In this document: piece by piece, positions 1-9,499 of the stretch
How the letters are laid out: each line of letters begins with the position of its first letter
How positions within the stretch are numbered: position 1 is the stretch's first letter
Assembly: GCF_009363615.1 (NCBI RefSeq)
Contig: NZ_CP045384.1
Coordinates: 2,788,501-2,852,500 of the forward strand
From: Ruegeria sp. THAF33
GTDB taxonomy: Bacteria; Pseudomonadota; Alphaproteobacteria; Rhodobacterales; Rhodobacteraceae
Reading direction: 5' to 3'
DNA: 64,000 nucleotides
Translations under genes and position numbers: made by a program
The notes under the pieces: generated by a model
What the model was told of the DNA's origin: nothing
Seen by the model: only the letters and a program-made list of their open reading frames with translations
The model's database searches: none

Positions 1-1607
1 GAAGTATCGGCGCCCTGATCCGCGCCGACCCAGGCCGCCCGCCCCAGACGAACACGTTGACCACGGAATTCGCCCTCGGTGCCATAGCCGGGAACCTCGG
101 CTATTCCCCGCACATTTGCTGGTTTAATCCCTGCCGCACGCGCCGCTTTTGCCAGTGATACGGACAAAGGATGTGCAGAAGCCTCGGCCAGCGCCAGAGC
201 GACCTCGACCTTGGCGCGTGCATGGTCTGCCAGATTGACCAGTTCGGGTGCGCCGGATGTCAGCGTGCCCGTCTTGTCGAATACAACCGTGTCGGCTTCG
301 GACAGCCGTTCCAGAGCTGTGGCGTGCTTGATCAGCATTCCCTTGCGGAACAACCGGCCCGACGCGGCCGTGGTTACTGCTGGCACGGCCAGACCCAACG
401 CACAGGGGCAGGTAATAATCAGAACAGCCGCCGCGATATTCAGCGCCGTGCGCAAGTCACCGGAATAGATGTACCACCCAACAAAGCTGAGCGCCGACAG
501 AATGTGAACACCCGGCGCATACAGCTTGGCGGCCTTGTCGGCCAACGAGGTATAACGGGACCGGCCAGACTCGGCGATGGCGACCAGATCAGCCATACGA
601 TGGAGCGACGTGTCTTCACCCACCGCCGTTGCCCGGATTGTCAACGGACCCGTCAGATTGACTTCACCCGCGCTCACAGTCTGCCCGGCTTCGGCAAAGA
701 CTGGCACCGTCTCGCCTGTCAGAAGGGATCGATCCAGTTCGGACTGACCCGACACGATCTGGCCGTCCACGGGCATGCGCCCACCCGGTCGCACAAGGAT
801 CAGGTCTCCGACGCGCAACTCGGCAACGGGAACTTCATCTTCAACCCCATCGGCGACACGAATGGCGCGGGGAACTTCCAACGCGGTCAATTCCTCGGCC
901 GCAGATCGCGCCGCGGCACGGGTGCGGTAATCAAGATACCGTCCGGCCAGCAGAAAGAAGGTCAATGTCAGGGCTGCGTCGAAATAGGCATGCTCGCCGC
1001 TCAACGCGGTTTCCCACAACGACGTGACCAGCGCCAACAGGATCGCCAGCACAATCGGCACATCCATATTCAGCCGTCGCACGCGCAGGGCGCTCCAGGC
1101 ATTGGCAAAGAACGGCTGGGCCGAGAACGCAATGGCGGGCAGCGCGATGGCCGCTGAAATCCAGTGGAACATGTCCCGCGTTGCATCCGTCGCACCGGAC
1201 CAGACCGACACCGACAGCAACATCACGTTCATGGATGCAAACCCGGCCACGGCCAGCCGCATCAAAAGATCACGCCCGGCCTTGTCCGTCTGCGTTGCGG
1301 ACAAAGCCCCCGGATCAAGCTCATGTGCTTCGAATCCTGCCTGTTCAAGCACCGGGATCAGATCGCTTGCACGCGTTTCCGGCGTGGCTTTGATCATCGC
1401 GCGTTTGAGCGTCAGGTTCACCCGGGCGTCTTCGACGCCGGGATGCGCGTTCAGTTCACGCTCGACCGTCGCGATACAGGCCGAGCAATGAATGCCCGGC
1501 AGCGACAAGGCGATCTGTACATCTTCCGGTATGGGCCGGGCCGGTTCTGCCGGGGCCGCAAGGCAGCCCGGGCAAGCTGCTGTGCCGGATGAAAGCTGAG
1601 CCGTCAT
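1..1607 (-). CDS. ccoI: CcoI/FixI copper-transporting P-type ATPase (C-terminus outside the window)
   Basis: This inner-membrane ATPase supplies copper for assembly of the CuB centre of cbb3 oxidase. About 535 codons are visible. The N-terminus has an extra CPGC pair (C12, C15) and a heavy-metal-associated domain with CSAC (C41, C44). The transmembrane copper motif CPC lies at residues 400-402 and the phosphorylation motif DKTGT begins at D444. The start is the ATG at 1607, two bases after the ccoH stop, so it is translated with ccoGH. The copper selectivity is a family assignment based on the CPC motif and the ccoGH context. The frame stays open to the window edge, so ccoS, which often follows, would lie outside. 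Confidence 0.95.
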   Translation of the reverse strand, partial: MTAQLSSGTAACPGCLAAPAEPARPIPEDVQIALSLPGIHCSACIATVERELNAHPGVEDARVNLTLKRAMIKATPETRASDLIPVLEQAGFEAHELDPGALSATQTDKAGRDLLMRLAVAGFASMNVMLLSVSVWSGATDATRDMFHWISAAIALPAIAFSAQPFFANAWSALRVRRLNMDVPIVLAILLALVTSLWETALSGEHAYFDAALTLTFFLLAGRYLDYRTRAAARSAAEELTALEVPRAIRVADGVEDEVPVAELRVGDLILVRPGGRMPVDGQIVSGQSELDRSLLTGETVPVFAEAGQTVSAGEVNLTGPLTIRATAVGEDTSLHRMADLVAIAESGRSRYTSLADKAAKLYAPGVHILSALSFVGWYIYSGDLRTALNIAAAVLIITCPCALGLAVPAVTTAASGRLFRKGMLIKHATALERLSEADTVVFDKTGTLTSGAPELVNLADHARAKVEVALALAEASAHPLSVSLAKAARAAGIKPANVRGIAEVPGYGTEGEFRGQRVRLGRAAWVGADQGADT

Positions 1608-1609
1608 GC

Positions 1610-2068
1610 TTACCCCTTCACGTAAAGCGGGACGCGCTGCGAGAATTCGGCACCGTTTCCGTCACGCGCCACCAATCGGATGTTCCAGTTGCCCTTACCC
1701 AGTGTAGCAGGCGTGGCATAGGCTGTACCGTCGAACGTAAAATCCGGCACGAAGTCGTCGCGCAAATGGGTTGCCCGGCCGACCACGGCCTGCAATTCGC
1801 TCACCTCAACTGGCGCACCGCTTTCGTCGGTGATGTGCAGGATTAGAAGGCCGCCTTTGGTTTCCGCCCGAACTGTCCAGCCCAGCGCCTGCTGCTCTTT
1901 CAGGCGCTCGTTGAACTCCTGACTGGCGACGTAGGAGTTCTTGACCTCCAGCCCGGGAAAGGTTTTCACCGCATTATACGCCAGCACGAGGTTCACCGCG
2001 ATGATCACGCCAAAAGCGCCGACAAACACGGCCAAAGCGTGCTTTCCGGTGAATTTACGTTCGGCCAT
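1610..2068 (-). CDS. ccoH: CcoH/FixH cbb3 oxidase assembly protein
   Basis: This is a 152-residue protein with one N-terminal membrane segment (about residues 12-32), followed by a soluble domain facing the periplasm. It contains the usual FixH core: a TVRAE...GGLLILHI stretch, then an RDDF...F segment and a GNWNIRL strand near the C-terminus. FixH proteins are needed for stable assembly of the cbb3 complex. It sits between ccoG, two bases upstream, and ccoI, two bases downstream. That order (GHI) is standard for the assembly operon. Confidence 0.92.
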   Translation of the reverse strand: MAERKFTGKHALAVFVGAFGVIIAVNLVLAYNAVKTFPGLEVKNSYVASQEFNERLKEQQALGWTVRAETKGGLLILHITDESGAPVEVSELQAVVGRATHLRDDFVPDFTFDGTAYATPATLGKGNWNIRLVARDGNGAEFSQRVPLYVKG

Positions 2069-2070
2069 GA

Positions 2071-3498
2071 TCAGTTCCCTCGTCCGTTAAACGTGGTGTC
2101 CTTGTAGGCGCGTTCGCCGCTGCTGAGGTCTTCGACCCAGATCCGTACTGGCGTCGCCTCTGCTGCGGCCGGATCGCTATCGCGGGAGGCCACGATATAT
2201 ACACGGGTCAATTGTGCCGTATCCGCCGTGACATTCACAGTATCGATTTTGGTTCCCTCGATTTCCAGTCGCATCGCCGGATCGCCCGCCAAAGACAGTT
2301 TGAACAGACGGTCCTCACCGTGCTTGTTGCGCAGTCGAACGTCATAGGTGTTGCGGATTGTACCGTCCGACAGGGTGACGAAAGTGGGGTTGCGGACCGG
2401 TGCAACAGTCAGATCGATGTCAGAACGGATGAAGAGTGCAAACAACAGCCCGAACCCGACCAGCGCCCACAATGCGGTGTACATGATCGTACGCGGCCTT
2501 AGAATGTGCTTCCAGACATTCTTGGCGGGCTCGCCGGATCGCTCATGCTCTTCATCGCTCAGCGCCATGTAGTCGATCAGCCCTCGTGGCTTTCCGATCT
2601 TGGCCATCATGTCATCACACGCGTCGATACAAAGGGCACAGGTGATGCATTCCAGCTGCTGACCATCCCGAATATCGATCCCGACAGGGCAGACATTCAC
2701 GCAGGCCATACAGTCGATGCAATCCCCCAATTCAGAATCGGCCGTCCGCTTGCCTTTGCCGCGCGGTTCACCCCGCCATTCGCGATAGCCGACAACCAGC
2801 GTGTCCTCATCCATCATCGCCGCCTGAATGCGCGGCCATGGGCAGGCATAGATACAGATCTGCTCGCGGGCGAACCCGCCGAAGAAGAAGGTTGTACCCG
2901 TCAGGATCAACATCGTCGTGTAGGCAATGGGATGCGCGTTGCCCGTCACAAGATCACGGGCCAGCGTAGGTGCATCCGCGAAATAGAACACCCAGGCACC
3001 ACCTGTCGCCAAACCGATCAGAAACCAGACCGCCCATTTGGTGACCCGCAGGCGAGCCTTTCGGAGATCAAGCTTTTCCTGACGGTGCAGGCGCAGGCGG
3101 GCGTTTCTGTCGCCTTCAATCCACCGCTCGACCAAAATGAACAGGTCCGTCCAGACGGTTTGCGGGCATGCGTATCCGCACCAAACGCGACCCAGAGCGG
3201 ACGTAAACAGGAACAGACCCAACCCTGCCATGATCAGCAGACCAGCGACAAAGTAGAATTCGTGCGGCCAGATCTCGATCCAGAAGAAATAAAAACGTCG
3301 ATTTGCAAGATCCAGCAGGACAGCCTGATCAGGCAGGCTGGGGCCACGATCCCATCTGATCCAGGGTGTCACATAGTAGATGCCCAGTGTCACGATGAGG
3401 ATGATCCATTTCAGGTTTCGAAACGGCCCCGAAACACGTCTTGGAAAAATCGGCTCACGCGCGGCGTAAAGGCTGGGGGCGGGATCGGAATCGCTCAC
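2071..3498 (-). CDS. ccoG: CcoG/RdxA/FixG cbb3 oxidase accessory ferredoxin-like protein
   Basis: This polytopic membrane protein carries two 4Fe-4S ferredoxin motifs (CIDCMACVNVCP and CITCALCIDACD, about residues 255-300). It also has membrane-proximal cysteine pairs (WCGYACP and CIYACPWP) and a C-terminal immunoglobulin-like domain. CcoG proteins are reported to reduce copper during cbb3 assembly. The best start is the GTG at 3498: a GGAG lies 7 bases upstream, and the longer TTG reading at 3513 lacks such a site. That gives 475 residues. An FNR-type palindrome lies about 63 bases upstream of the start. Confidence 0.94.
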   Translation of the reverse strand: MSDSDPAPSLYAAREPIFPRRVSGPFRNLKWIILIVTLGIYYVTPWIRWDRGPSLPDQAVLLDLANRRFYFFWIEIWPHEFYFVAGLLIMAGLGLFLFTSALGRVWCGYACPQTVWTDLFILVERWIEGDRNARLRLHRQEKLDLRKARLRVTKWAVWFLIGLATGGAWVFYFADAPTLARDLVTGNAHPIAYTTMLILTGTTFFFGGFAREQICIYACPWPRIQAAMMDEDTLVVGYREWRGEPRGKGKRTADSELGDCIDCMACVNVCPVGIDIRDGQQLECITCALCIDACDDMMAKIGKPRGLIDYMALSDEEHERSGEPAKNVWKHILRPRTIMYTALWALVGFGLLFALFIRSDIDLTVAPVRNPTFVTLSDGTIRNTYDVRLRNKHGEDRLFKLSLAGDPAMRLEIEGTKIDTVNVTADTAQLTRVYIVASRDSDPAAAEATPVRIWVEDLSSGERAYKDTTFNGRGN

Positions 3499-3560
3499 TG
3501 GCTGGCTCCACAAATGGGTCTTCTGAAGACGTCTTGTTCCAGATCATGCCTAGGCGAACT

Positions 3561-3574
3561 TTGACATGGGTCAA
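3561..3574. promoter_or_regulatory. FNR-type box upstream of ccoGHI
   Basis: TTGAC-ATGG-GTCAA is a perfect 14-base palindrome of the FNR/CRP class, centred about 69 bases before the ccoG GTG start. If activation occurs at -41.5, transcription would begin near 3526 and leave a short leader. FnrL, encoded at 8744-9487, is the obvious candidate regulator. The C/G at the inner positions differs from the TTGAT/ATCAA of the other two boxes, so a second CRP/FNR-family regulator is possible. Confidence 0.75.
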
Positions 3575-3819
3575 AAAGCGCATCGAGCAAACATCTTTTG
3601 AAGATCAGCGCATCCTGCCGGCGCTGGAATTAAATCATTTTACCCGATTTTCAGCCGATTTTGGCGCAAAATCTGCTTGTGGCGCGATACCAGCTGCAAA
3701 TCGCAATTGCAGTTTTCAAAGTACCGGCCAATTGTCGCAGCCCCGGGTCAGACCTGCCCGGACGCGGATGGTCAGCCGTCTTTGCAAAGAACGGAATGGC
3801 AAAACAACAGGAATTCAGT
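3575..3819. other. Intergenic stretch between ccoG promoter and ccoP terminator
   Basis: About 245 bases separate the ccoG control region from the end of the ccoNOQP transcript. No reading frame with a ribosome site and no homologous motif stands out. A short AT-rich run near 3625-3665 is the only compositional feature. I see nothing further in it. Confidence 0.5.
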
Positions 3820-3821
3820 GT

Positions 3822-3873
3822 AAAAAAGCACCGGCTGTTCAGGAAACGCGCGAACAGATGGAACAGCCGGTGC
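3822..3873 (-). terminator. Rho-independent terminator of ccoNOQP
   Basis: Read on the minus strand, GAACAGCCGGTGC (3861-3873) and its perfect 13-base complement (3828-3840) enclose a 20-base loop and are followed by a run of six T (3827-3822). A second strong hairpin, with 11-base arms at 3879-3889 and 3894-3904 and a CGAA loop, lies between it and the ccoP stop. Together they make an efficient end for the oxidase transcript. Confidence 0.85.
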
Positions 3874-3917
3874 TACAGCCTTCGGGCGGCGAACCGCCCG
3901 AAGGTGCCCTCTAGGTC

Positions 3918-4781
3918 TTACTGGCCACCACCCAACTGGTGGACATAGGCGGAAACCGCACGGATCTGCGCCTCGGTCAGTCGGGTATCCCATGGCGGCA
4001 TGACACCAAAGCGGCTGTAAGTCACAGTTTCGGTCAGAGCTTCTTCGCTACCGCCATAAAGCCAGATCGCGTCGGTCAGGTTCGGCGCCCCCTGGAAGAT
4101 GTCACCTTTGCCATCTTCACCATGGCAGGACGCGCAGTTGTCTTCGAAGACAACCTTGCCCGCCTGTGCCGCCGCGTCATCGGTCTGAGCGTTGCTCAGC
4201 GACATGACATACTGAACCACCTGCGTGATTTCGTCATGCTCCAGGATTTCACCGAAGGCAGGCATCTCGGAATAGCGCGCATCGTCGCTTTCTTCGTTCC
4301 GGATACCATAGCTGACGGTGTAGACGATATCTTCCATCGTACCACCCCACAGCCAGGCGTCATCCAGCAGGTTCGGGAAACCCGGCGCGCCCTGCGCACC
4401 GGAACCGTGGCACTGTGCACACCAGGTACGGAACACGGCACCGCCAGAGTTCACGGCATATTGCTGAAGCTCAGCGTCCTTCGCGATGTCTTCCAATGGT
4501 GTTTCCACCAGTTTGGCGTTCCAGGGTGCATTTGCCTCTTCGAATGCGACCATCTCCTGCTGGACCAAAGCCCGTGAAGACCAGCCCAGCACGCCAGCAG
4601 TTGCCGACTGCACCAGGGGCCATGCTGGATACATGATCGTGTAGATCACGCCCCAGAAGATAGTGGCGTAGAAGGTCCACAGCCACCAGCGCGGCATCGG
4701 GTTGTCGAACTCTTCGATCCCGTCCCAGCTGTGCCCGGTTGTGTTCGGATCACCCGGCTGTTTTTCAGGTGTCTTGCTCAT
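3918..4781 (-). CDS. ccoP: CcoP/FixP dihaem cytochrome c subunit of cbb3 oxidase
   Basis: This 287-residue membrane-anchored subunit has two covalent haems (CAQCH and CASCH) in two cytochrome c domains. It passes electrons from the bc1/cytochrome c pool to CcoO and CcoN. A single transmembrane helix (about residues 32-55) follows a short N-terminus containing the usual WDGIEE(F/Y)DNP(L/M)P motif. The ATG overlaps the ccoQ stop by four bases and AAGGAGG lies 7 bases upstream. Translation is therefore coupled within ccoNOQP. Confidence 0.97.
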   Translation of the reverse strand: MSKTPEKQPGDPNTTGHSWDGIEEFDNPMPRWWLWTFYATIFWGVIYTIMYPAWPLVQSATAGVLGWSSRALVQQEMVAFEEANAPWNAKLVETPLEDIAKDAELQQYAVNSGGAVFRTWCAQCHGSGAQGAPGFPNLLDDAWLWGGTMEDIVYTVSYGIRNEESDDARYSEMPAFGEILEHDEITQVVQYVMSLSNAQTDDAAAQAGKVVFEDNCASCHGEDGKGDIFQGAPNLTDAIWLYGGSEEALTETVTYSRFGVMPPWDTRLTEAQIRAVSAYVHQLGGGQ

Positions 4782-4966
4782 TGCCGCGCCTCCTTGGATG
4801 TGGCGGGTTTGTCTTGATGCCGGAAGGGGATGTTGGCGGTGTCCTTGTATTCCTTGCTGGCACCGGGGCGGAAAACCCAGATGACGATACCAACGAAGAA
4901 GGCGAACAACAGCAGCAGCATCCAGCTATCCGCGAACTGCCTGAGAATTGTGTATTCTTCCATCAC
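4778..4966 (-). CDS. ccoQ: CcoQ/FixQ small subunit of cbb3 oxidase
   Basis: This 62-residue protein has one membrane helix (about residues 12-32) followed by a polar cytoplasmic tail that begins [10 protein letters not shown]. CcoQ stabilises the complex and, in Rhodobacter, has been linked to oxygen-dependent signalling through the oxidase. It lies between ccoO (9-base gap) and ccoP (4-base overlap), the canonical place. The size is normal for the family. Confidence 0.93.
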   Translation of the reverse strand: MMEEYTILRQFADSWMLLLLFAFFVGIVIWVFRPGASKEYKDTANIPFRHQDKPATSKEARQ

Positions 4967-4975
4967 GATCCTCCT

Positions 4976-5704
4976 TTAGCGGCTTGCGTCCGGGGTGAAG
5001 GTCGAGAAATCGACCAACGTGCCCAGCATCTGAAGATAGGCAACCAACGCATCAGCTTCGGTCAACTCGGGCTGGCCGTCGAAGTTGCGCACGTTGACCT
5101 TGTCGCCGTAACGCTCCAGCAGCCCGTCATAGTCGCTGTCCGGGTCAGCCTGAGCGAGGAAGTCGGCTTGTGCGTTTTCCAGCATCTCTTCGGAATAGGG
5201 CGTACCGACCAGAGCATTGGCGGCCATCACATCACCGATGTACTTTCCGTCAATTTTGCGATGTTCGAGGAAGCCGTATTTCGGCATCACGGATTCCGGC
5301 ACAACGGATTGCGGGTCCCGCAGGTGGTCGACATGCCATTGGTCAGAATAGCGGCCACCGACACGCGCCAGATCCGGTCCGGTCCGTTTGGACCCCCACT
5401 GGAACGGGTGATCGTACATCGATTCCGCCGCCAGCGAGTAGTGGCCATAGCGTTCGACCTCATCCCGCATCGGGCGGATCATCTGGCTGTGGCAGACATA
5501 GCAGCCTTCGCGGATGTAGATCTCGCGCCCCGCCATTTCGAGAGGGGTGTAAGGGCGCATGCCCTCCACCTTTTCGATCGTGTTCTCAAGATAGAACAGC
5601 GGGGTGATCTGAACGATGCCGCCGATGGTCACGACCAGAAAGCTGAAGATCAGCAGGAGGGTCGCGTTGGTCTCGAGGATCTTGTGTTTGTCGAGAATTG
5701 CCAT
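4976..5704 (-). CDS. ccoO: CcoO/FixO monohaem cytochrome c subunit of cbb3 oxidase
   Basis: This is a 242-residue subunit with an N-terminal membrane anchor (about residues 15-35) and one haem c motif, [11 protein letters not shown]. The conserved methionine of that stretch (HSQMIRP) and the downstream [12 protein letters not shown] segment are typical of CcoO. It relays electrons to the CcoN haem b centre. AAGGAGG sits 9 bases before the ATG. The gap from ccoN is 14 bases. Confidence 0.97.
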   Translation of the reverse strand: MAILDKHKILETNATLLLIFSFLVVTIGGIVQITPLFYLENTIEKVEGMRPYTPLEMAGREIYIREGCYVCHSQMIRPMRDEVERYGHYSLAAESMYDHPFQWGSKRTGPDLARVGGRYSDQWHVDHLRDPQSVVPESVMPKYGFLEHRKIDGKYIGDVMAANALVGTPYSEEMLENAQADFLAQADPDSDYDGLLERYGDKVNVRNFDGQPELTEADALVAYLQMLGTLVDFSTFTPDASR

Positions 5705-5718
5705 TGCTCCGGCCCTCC

Positions 5719-7326
5719 TTATTCAGCCGGGACCGCGACGGTCAGGCTGGCCTCTTTGGCCGGCGCTTTCCGCACAGTCATCCACAGGTTGTAGCACATG
5801 ATCAGCGAACCGGCGACGAACATCACGCCACCCAGAGCACGCACCACATACATCGGGAACTTGGCAGCCACGGTGTCGGCGAACGAGTTCACCAGGAAGC
5901 CGTTGGCATCCACTTCGCGCCACATCAGGCCTTCCATGATACCGGTGACCCACATCGAGGCGGCGTAAAGCACGATACCGATGGTGGCGAGCCAGAAGTG
6001 CCAGCTGACCATTTGCAGCGAATACAGACGCTCACGCTTCCACAGGACGGGCACCAGGAAGTACAGCGCACCGAAGGTGATCATGCCGTTCCAGCCCAGC
6101 GCGCCCGAATGCACGTGACCAATGGTCCAGTCTGTGTAGTGCGACAGCGAGTTCACCGCGCGGATCGACATCATCGGGCCTTCGAAGGTGGACATGCCGT
6201 AGAAGCCGACCGAGATCACCATCATCCGGATCACCGGGTCAGTGCGCAGCTTGTCCCATGCGCCCGACAGAGTCATCAGACCGTTGATCATACCACCCCA
6301 AGACGGCATCCACAGGACCACCGAGAACACCATGCCCAGCGTCGAAGCCCAGTCAGGCAGCGCGGTATAGTGCAGGTGGTGCGGACCGGCCCAGATATAC
6401 AGGAAGATCAGTGCCCAGAAGTGGATGATCGACAGCTTGTACGAGAATACAGGGCGTTCGGCCTGTTTCGGGATGAAATAGTACATCATGCCCAGGAAGC
6501 CGGCAGTCAGGAAGAATCCCACCGCGTTGTGGCCGTACCACCACTGGATCATGGCGTCTTGTACGCCCGACCAGACGATGACCGATTTCGAACCCCAGAT
6601 GCTGACGGGAACGGTCATGTTGTTGACCAGGTGCAGCATCGCGACGGTGACGATAAAGGCGAGGTAGAACCAGTTGGCCACATAGATATGCGGCTCTTTC
6701 CGCTTGACGATCGTGCCCAGGAACACGGCCAGGTAGGCGACCCAGACAATGGTCAGCCACAGATCGACATACCATTCAGGCTCGGCATATTCCTTGGACT
6801 GCGTTCCGCCCAGAACATAGCCCGTCGCCGCCAGAACGATGAACAGCTGATAGCCCCAGAAAACGAACCAGGCCAGATTGCCGCCCCAAAGACGCGCGGC
6901 GCTGGTACGTTGAACGACGTAGAACGACGTTGCGATCAGCGCGTTGCCACCAAAGGCAAAAATCACTGCCGACGTATGCAGCGGACGCAAACGACCGAAA
7001 TTCAGATACCCCTGTGCCCATTCAAAGTTCAGCACCGGAAAGGCGAGCTGAAACGCGATGAAGGTCCCGGCCAGAAACCCGACCACGCCCCAGAAGGCGG
7101 TTGCGATCACGCCATAGCGGATCACGTCATCCATGTATTCGCCCGAGCGATCGACTAGAATATCTGGCTCGTCAGTGTTTCGAAGCGTCCAGATAAACAG
7201 GCCACCGGCGATAAGCATCACCAGCAGTGCATGTACCTGATACGCCAAATCGCGTGCATAATTGGTTCCGATCGCTGCAAACAGCGCGATCAGACCAAGC
7301 ACGATCAGCTTGATGTAATTCGACAT
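5719..7326 (-). CDS. ccoN: CcoN/FixN catalytic subunit of cbb3 oxidase
   Basis: This is the haem-copper oxidase core subunit, with twelve or more membrane helices; it reduces oxygen to water at high affinity and pumps protons. Typical CcoN stretches are visible, including a [14 protein letters not shown] segment with a metal-ligand histidine, a [12 protein letters not shown] segment and [15 protein letters not shown] chose the ATG at 7326 (535 residues), preceded by GGGACG. Upstream in-frame ATGs at 7344 and 7383 would add up to 19 residues without a better ribosome site. An FNR box about 100 bases upstream implies low-oxygen induction. Confidence 0.97.
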   Translation of the reverse strand: MSNYIKLIVLGLIALFAAIGTNYARDLAYQVHALLVMLIAGGLFIWTLRNTDEPDILVDRSGEYMDDVIRYGVIATAFWGVVGFLAGTFIAFQLAFPVLNFEWAQGYLNFGRLRPLHTSAVIFAFGGNALIATSFYVVQRTSAARLWGGNLAWFVFWGYQLFIVLAATGYVLGGTQSKEYAEPEWYVDLWLTIVWVAYLAVFLGTIVKRKEPHIYVANWFYLAFIVTVAMLHLVNNMTVPVSIWGSKSVIVWSGVQDAMIQWWYGHNAVGFFLTAGFLGMMYYFIPKQAERPVFSYKLSIIHFWALIFLYIWAGPHHLHYTALPDWASTLGMVFSVVLWMPSWGGMINGLMTLSGAWDKLRTDPVIRMMVISVGFYGMSTFEGPMMSIRAVNSLSHYTDWTIGHVHSGALGWNGMITFGALYFLVPVLWKRERLYSLQMVSWHFWLATIGIVLYAASMWVTGIMEGLMWREVDANGFLVNSFADTVAAKFPMYVVRALGGVMFVAGSLIMCYNLWMTVRKAPAKEASLTVAVPAE

Positions 7327-7424
7327 ATTGCGTCCCTTTGCCATGCCCCGCGCGTTTTTGATTCTTGTACGCGCGAAACCCATTTGACTGGCTGCCGTTC
7401 TGAAGCACGGCAGCTGTTACTGCT

Positions 7425-7438
7425 TTGATCTGTATCAA
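7425..7438. promoter_or_regulatory. FNR box between ccoNOQP and the universal stress gene
   Basis: TTGAT-CTGT-ATCAA matches the FNR consensus TTGAT-N4-ATCAA at every fixed position. It lies 98 bases from the ccoN ATG and 88 bases from the stress-protein ATG, so it could activate both divergent units. Binding by FnrL is inferred from the motif and from the nearby fnrL gene. Confidence 0.88.
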
Positions 7439-7526
7439 GACAGTTCTGCGTTTTCTGTGACACGCATTGTAGAGGAAATAGGCCGACTGGTCACATGAGA
7501 CCAAATGCCCGAATCATGAGGTCGCA

Positions 7527-8366
7527 ATGACTTACAAATCACTACTCACTGTCATGACCGAAACGCAGACGGCACCCGCCGCTCTGGCGCAGATGGTGGC
7601 CCTGGCAGAATCGCAGGATGCACATGCCGAAGCCCTGTGCCTTGGCGTCGATCGCAGTCAGACAGGTTATTACTATGCGGGTGCCAATGCGCTTATCGTT
7701 CAGGAAACACTGAGCCGGGCCAATGCCGAGGCCCAGGAGCTGTTGAACTTTGCCAATGACTACCTTGGCAAGTCCGGCGTTCGCTGGTCCGCCGAGCACG
7801 GCGTCGCGCAGATTGCCGATATCGGACGCCATGTTGCGCATCGGGCACGGTTTTCCGATCTGGTGGTCCTGCCGCACCCTTATGGCAAAGACCGCGCTGC
7901 CGAGGCCGAGCCGATCATCGAAGCCGCCATGTTCGAGGGGCATTGCCCGGTTCTGGTCGTACCGGACGACGCCGAGCCCCTGACGGTGCCGCGCAATATC
8001 ATGATAGGTTGGAACGAAAGCGTAGAGGCCATGTGCGCCATTCGTCACGCCCTGCCATTCCTGAAACAGGCCGAGCTGGTCCGAATCGTGGTCATCGATC
8101 CGCCCCGCCATGGGCCGGACCGGTCTGATCCGGGCGGAATGCTGTCACAGATGCTGGCCCGACACGGGGTCAAATGTGAGATTGATGTGCTGAGCAAAAG
8201 CATGACGCGCGTGTCGGATATTCTCAACCGTCACGCATCCGATACAGAATCGGATCTGATCGTCATGGGCGCTTACGGTCATTCCCGTTTTCGCGAGGCC
8301 ATTCTGGGCGGCGCAACCCGCAACATGCTGGAGCAGTCTACCGTACCGGTATTCCTGGCCCATTGA
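7527..8366 (+). CDS. Universal stress protein with two UspA domains
   Basis: This is a 279-residue cytoplasmic protein made of two UspA-like halves (about 1-145 and 150-279). The second half carries the nucleotide-binding signature DLIVMGAYGHSRFRE...G and a terminal PVFLAH strand, typical of ATP-binding Usp proteins. The first half has a looser equivalent around DLVVLPHPYG. Such genes commonly neighbour the FNR-controlled oxidase operon in Rhodobacterales. The shared FNR box at 7425 suggests induction under low oxygen. The exact cellular role is unknown. Confidence 0.9.
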   Translation: MTYKSLLTVMTETQTAPAALAQMVALAESQDAHAEALCLGVDRSQTGYYYAGANALIVQETLSRANAEAQELLNFANDYLGKSGVRWSAEHGVAQIADIGRHVAHRARFSDLVVLPHPYGKDRAAEAEPIIEAAMFEGHCPVLVVPDDAEPLTVPRNIMIGWNESVEAMCAIRHALPFLKQAELVRIVVIDPPRHGPDRSDPGGMLSQMLARHGVKCEIDVLSKSMTRVSDILNRHASDTESDLIVMGAYGHSRFREAILGGATRNMLEQSTVPVFLAH

Positions 8367-8376
8367 TCCGCCCTTC

Positions 8377-8402
8377 AAAAGCCGCCCGACGTGGCGGCTT
8401 TT
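8377..8402 (+). terminator. Rho-independent terminator after the universal stress gene
   Basis: AAAAGCCGCC (8377-8386) and GGCGGCTTTT (8393-8402) form a 10-base stem with a 6-base loop ending in four T, 10 bases after the stress-gene stop. Because the arms carry A on one side and T on the other, it can also terminate the leftward GlsB-like gene. Confidence 0.85.
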
Positions 8403-8418
8403 GTCATCCTCTCTTTTG

Positions 8419-8673
8419 TCATCCTCTGCGGATCAGGCCTATCAGGAACAACAGGATCACGGCACCTGCTGTTGCGAAGAGGATAGATGACAGCAGGCCG
8501 CCGCCAACGGCGAATCCAAGCGCCGGAAAAATCAACCCCGCCAGAAACGCACCTACGATTCCGACAACTATGTTTCCGAAAAGACCAAAACCCCTGCCCT
8601 CCATGATCTTTCCGGAAAGCCAACCGGCGATTGCGCCGACCAAAAGCATTGCCAACAAACTGGTAAATTCCAT
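8419..8673 (-). CDS. GlsB/YeaQ/YmgE family small membrane protein
   Basis: This is an 84-residue, very hydrophobic protein with about three helices and glycine-rich turns. The GAIAGWLSGKIMEGRGFG segment and the GIVGAFLAG stretch are hallmarks of the transglycosylase-associated (GlsB/YeaQ/YmgE) family. These proteins are stress-linked, but their biochemical role is not settled. The start is the ATG at 8673, with GGAGCTCGGC upstream. It is a single gene convergent with the universal stress gene, 70 bases downstream of fnrL on the same strand. Confidence 0.88.
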   Translation of the reverse strand: MEFTSLLAMLLVGAIAGWLSGKIMEGRGFGLFGNIVVGIVGAFLAGLIFPALGFAVGGGLLSSILFATAGAVILLFLIGLIRRG

Positions 8674-8743
8674 GCCGAGCTCCTGAATTAGATATCTCGC
8701 GAAAAAGACTGCGGCGGCTGTTCGTGGTCAAAAGCCGATTACG

Positions 8744-9487
8744 TCAGACCGGAAAGCCGCCATCCGAATCGTCACCTGCCTCTTCCATCAGGCGGCCCAG
8801 ATCGGGGATGGTCACGTGTCGCTTTCCTTCAAGTGTGATCACCCCGTCTTTTTTCAAAGCTGATATCTGGCGACTGACCGTTTCCAATGTCAAACCCAGG
8901 TAATCCGCCATTGCTTCTCGGGTCAGGGGCAGGTCGAACACGATAGATCCAGTCAGACCCTTTTGGCTGACCGAAGCGTCCCGGCGCGCAATGATCGACA
9001 GCAGGCTGGCAATCTTCTCACGCGCCGTTTTGCGCCCCAGAACCAGCATCCACTCGCGGGCGGCATCAAGCTCGTCCAAAGTCATCTGCAAAAGACGATG
9101 GGCGATATGCGGGGTGTGGTCCATCAACTCTTCGAACGGTTTCTTGCGGAAACAGCACATCACGACATCCGTCGTGGCCTGAACATCATAGGGCGCAGTA
9201 TCGCGACCCGGGCGGCCAACGAAGTCGCTTGGCAGCAGCAGACCAACCATTTGGGTGCGGCCATCTTCCATTGTCTGAGTCAACGACGCGATACCAGCCA
9301 CAACCGAGCCGACAAAACTCATCTGATCCCCAGACCAGATGATCGTCTGACCCGCTTCAAAACTGCGGTAATATTTAATGCTTTCAAGCTCTTCCAGCTC
9401 ATCGGCATCACAACGGGCGCAGACGGCGCGATGACGAATCGGGCAATCTCCGCAATTTGAATGGTCAAATTGTGCTTTTACTGTCAT
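8744..9487 (-). CDS. fnrL: FnrL oxygen-sensing transcription factor
   Basis: This 247-residue CRP/FNR-family regulator has N-terminal cysteines C12, C15 and C23 plus a Cys-Cys pair near residue 113, which together can ligate an oxygen-labile 4Fe-4S cluster. A cyclic-nucleotide-type beta roll follows. The C-terminal helix-turn-helix contains the recognition segment LGLTLETVSRQISALKKDG, whose E-x-x-S-R is the FNR signature for TTGAT sites. The ATG at 9487 is chosen over the longer frame because homologues begin just before the cysteine cluster. Three matching palindromes in the window are its probable targets. Confidence 0.95.
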   Translation of the reverse strand: MTVKAQFDHSNCGDCPIRHRAVCARCDADELEELESIKYYRSFEAGQTIIWSGDQMSFVGSVVAGIASLTQTMEDGRTQMVGLLLPSDFVGRPGRDTAPYDVQATTDVVMCCFRKKPFEELMDHTPHIAHRLLQMTLDELDAAREWMLVLGRKTAREKIASLLSIIARRDASVSQKGLTGSIVFDLPLTREAMADYLGLTLETVSRQISALKKDGVITLEGKRHVTIPDLGRLMEEAGDDSDGGFPV

Positions 9488-9499
9488 GCGCGTTCCCAC

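Noticed and set aside
171..1157. 328-codon plus-strand frame at the left edge
   Set aside because: Opposite to ccoI, whose CPC and DKTGT motifs prove the minus-strand reading.
2506..3564. 352-codon plus-strand frame opposite ccoG
   Set aside because: Antisense shadow; ccoG has clear ferredoxin motifs and operon context.
5698..7158. Long plus-strand open frame (486 codons) opposite ccoN
   Set aside because: It is the antisense shadow of ccoN, a near-certain gene. The translation is rich in His, Gln and Arg, and there is no ribosome site or recognisable domain.
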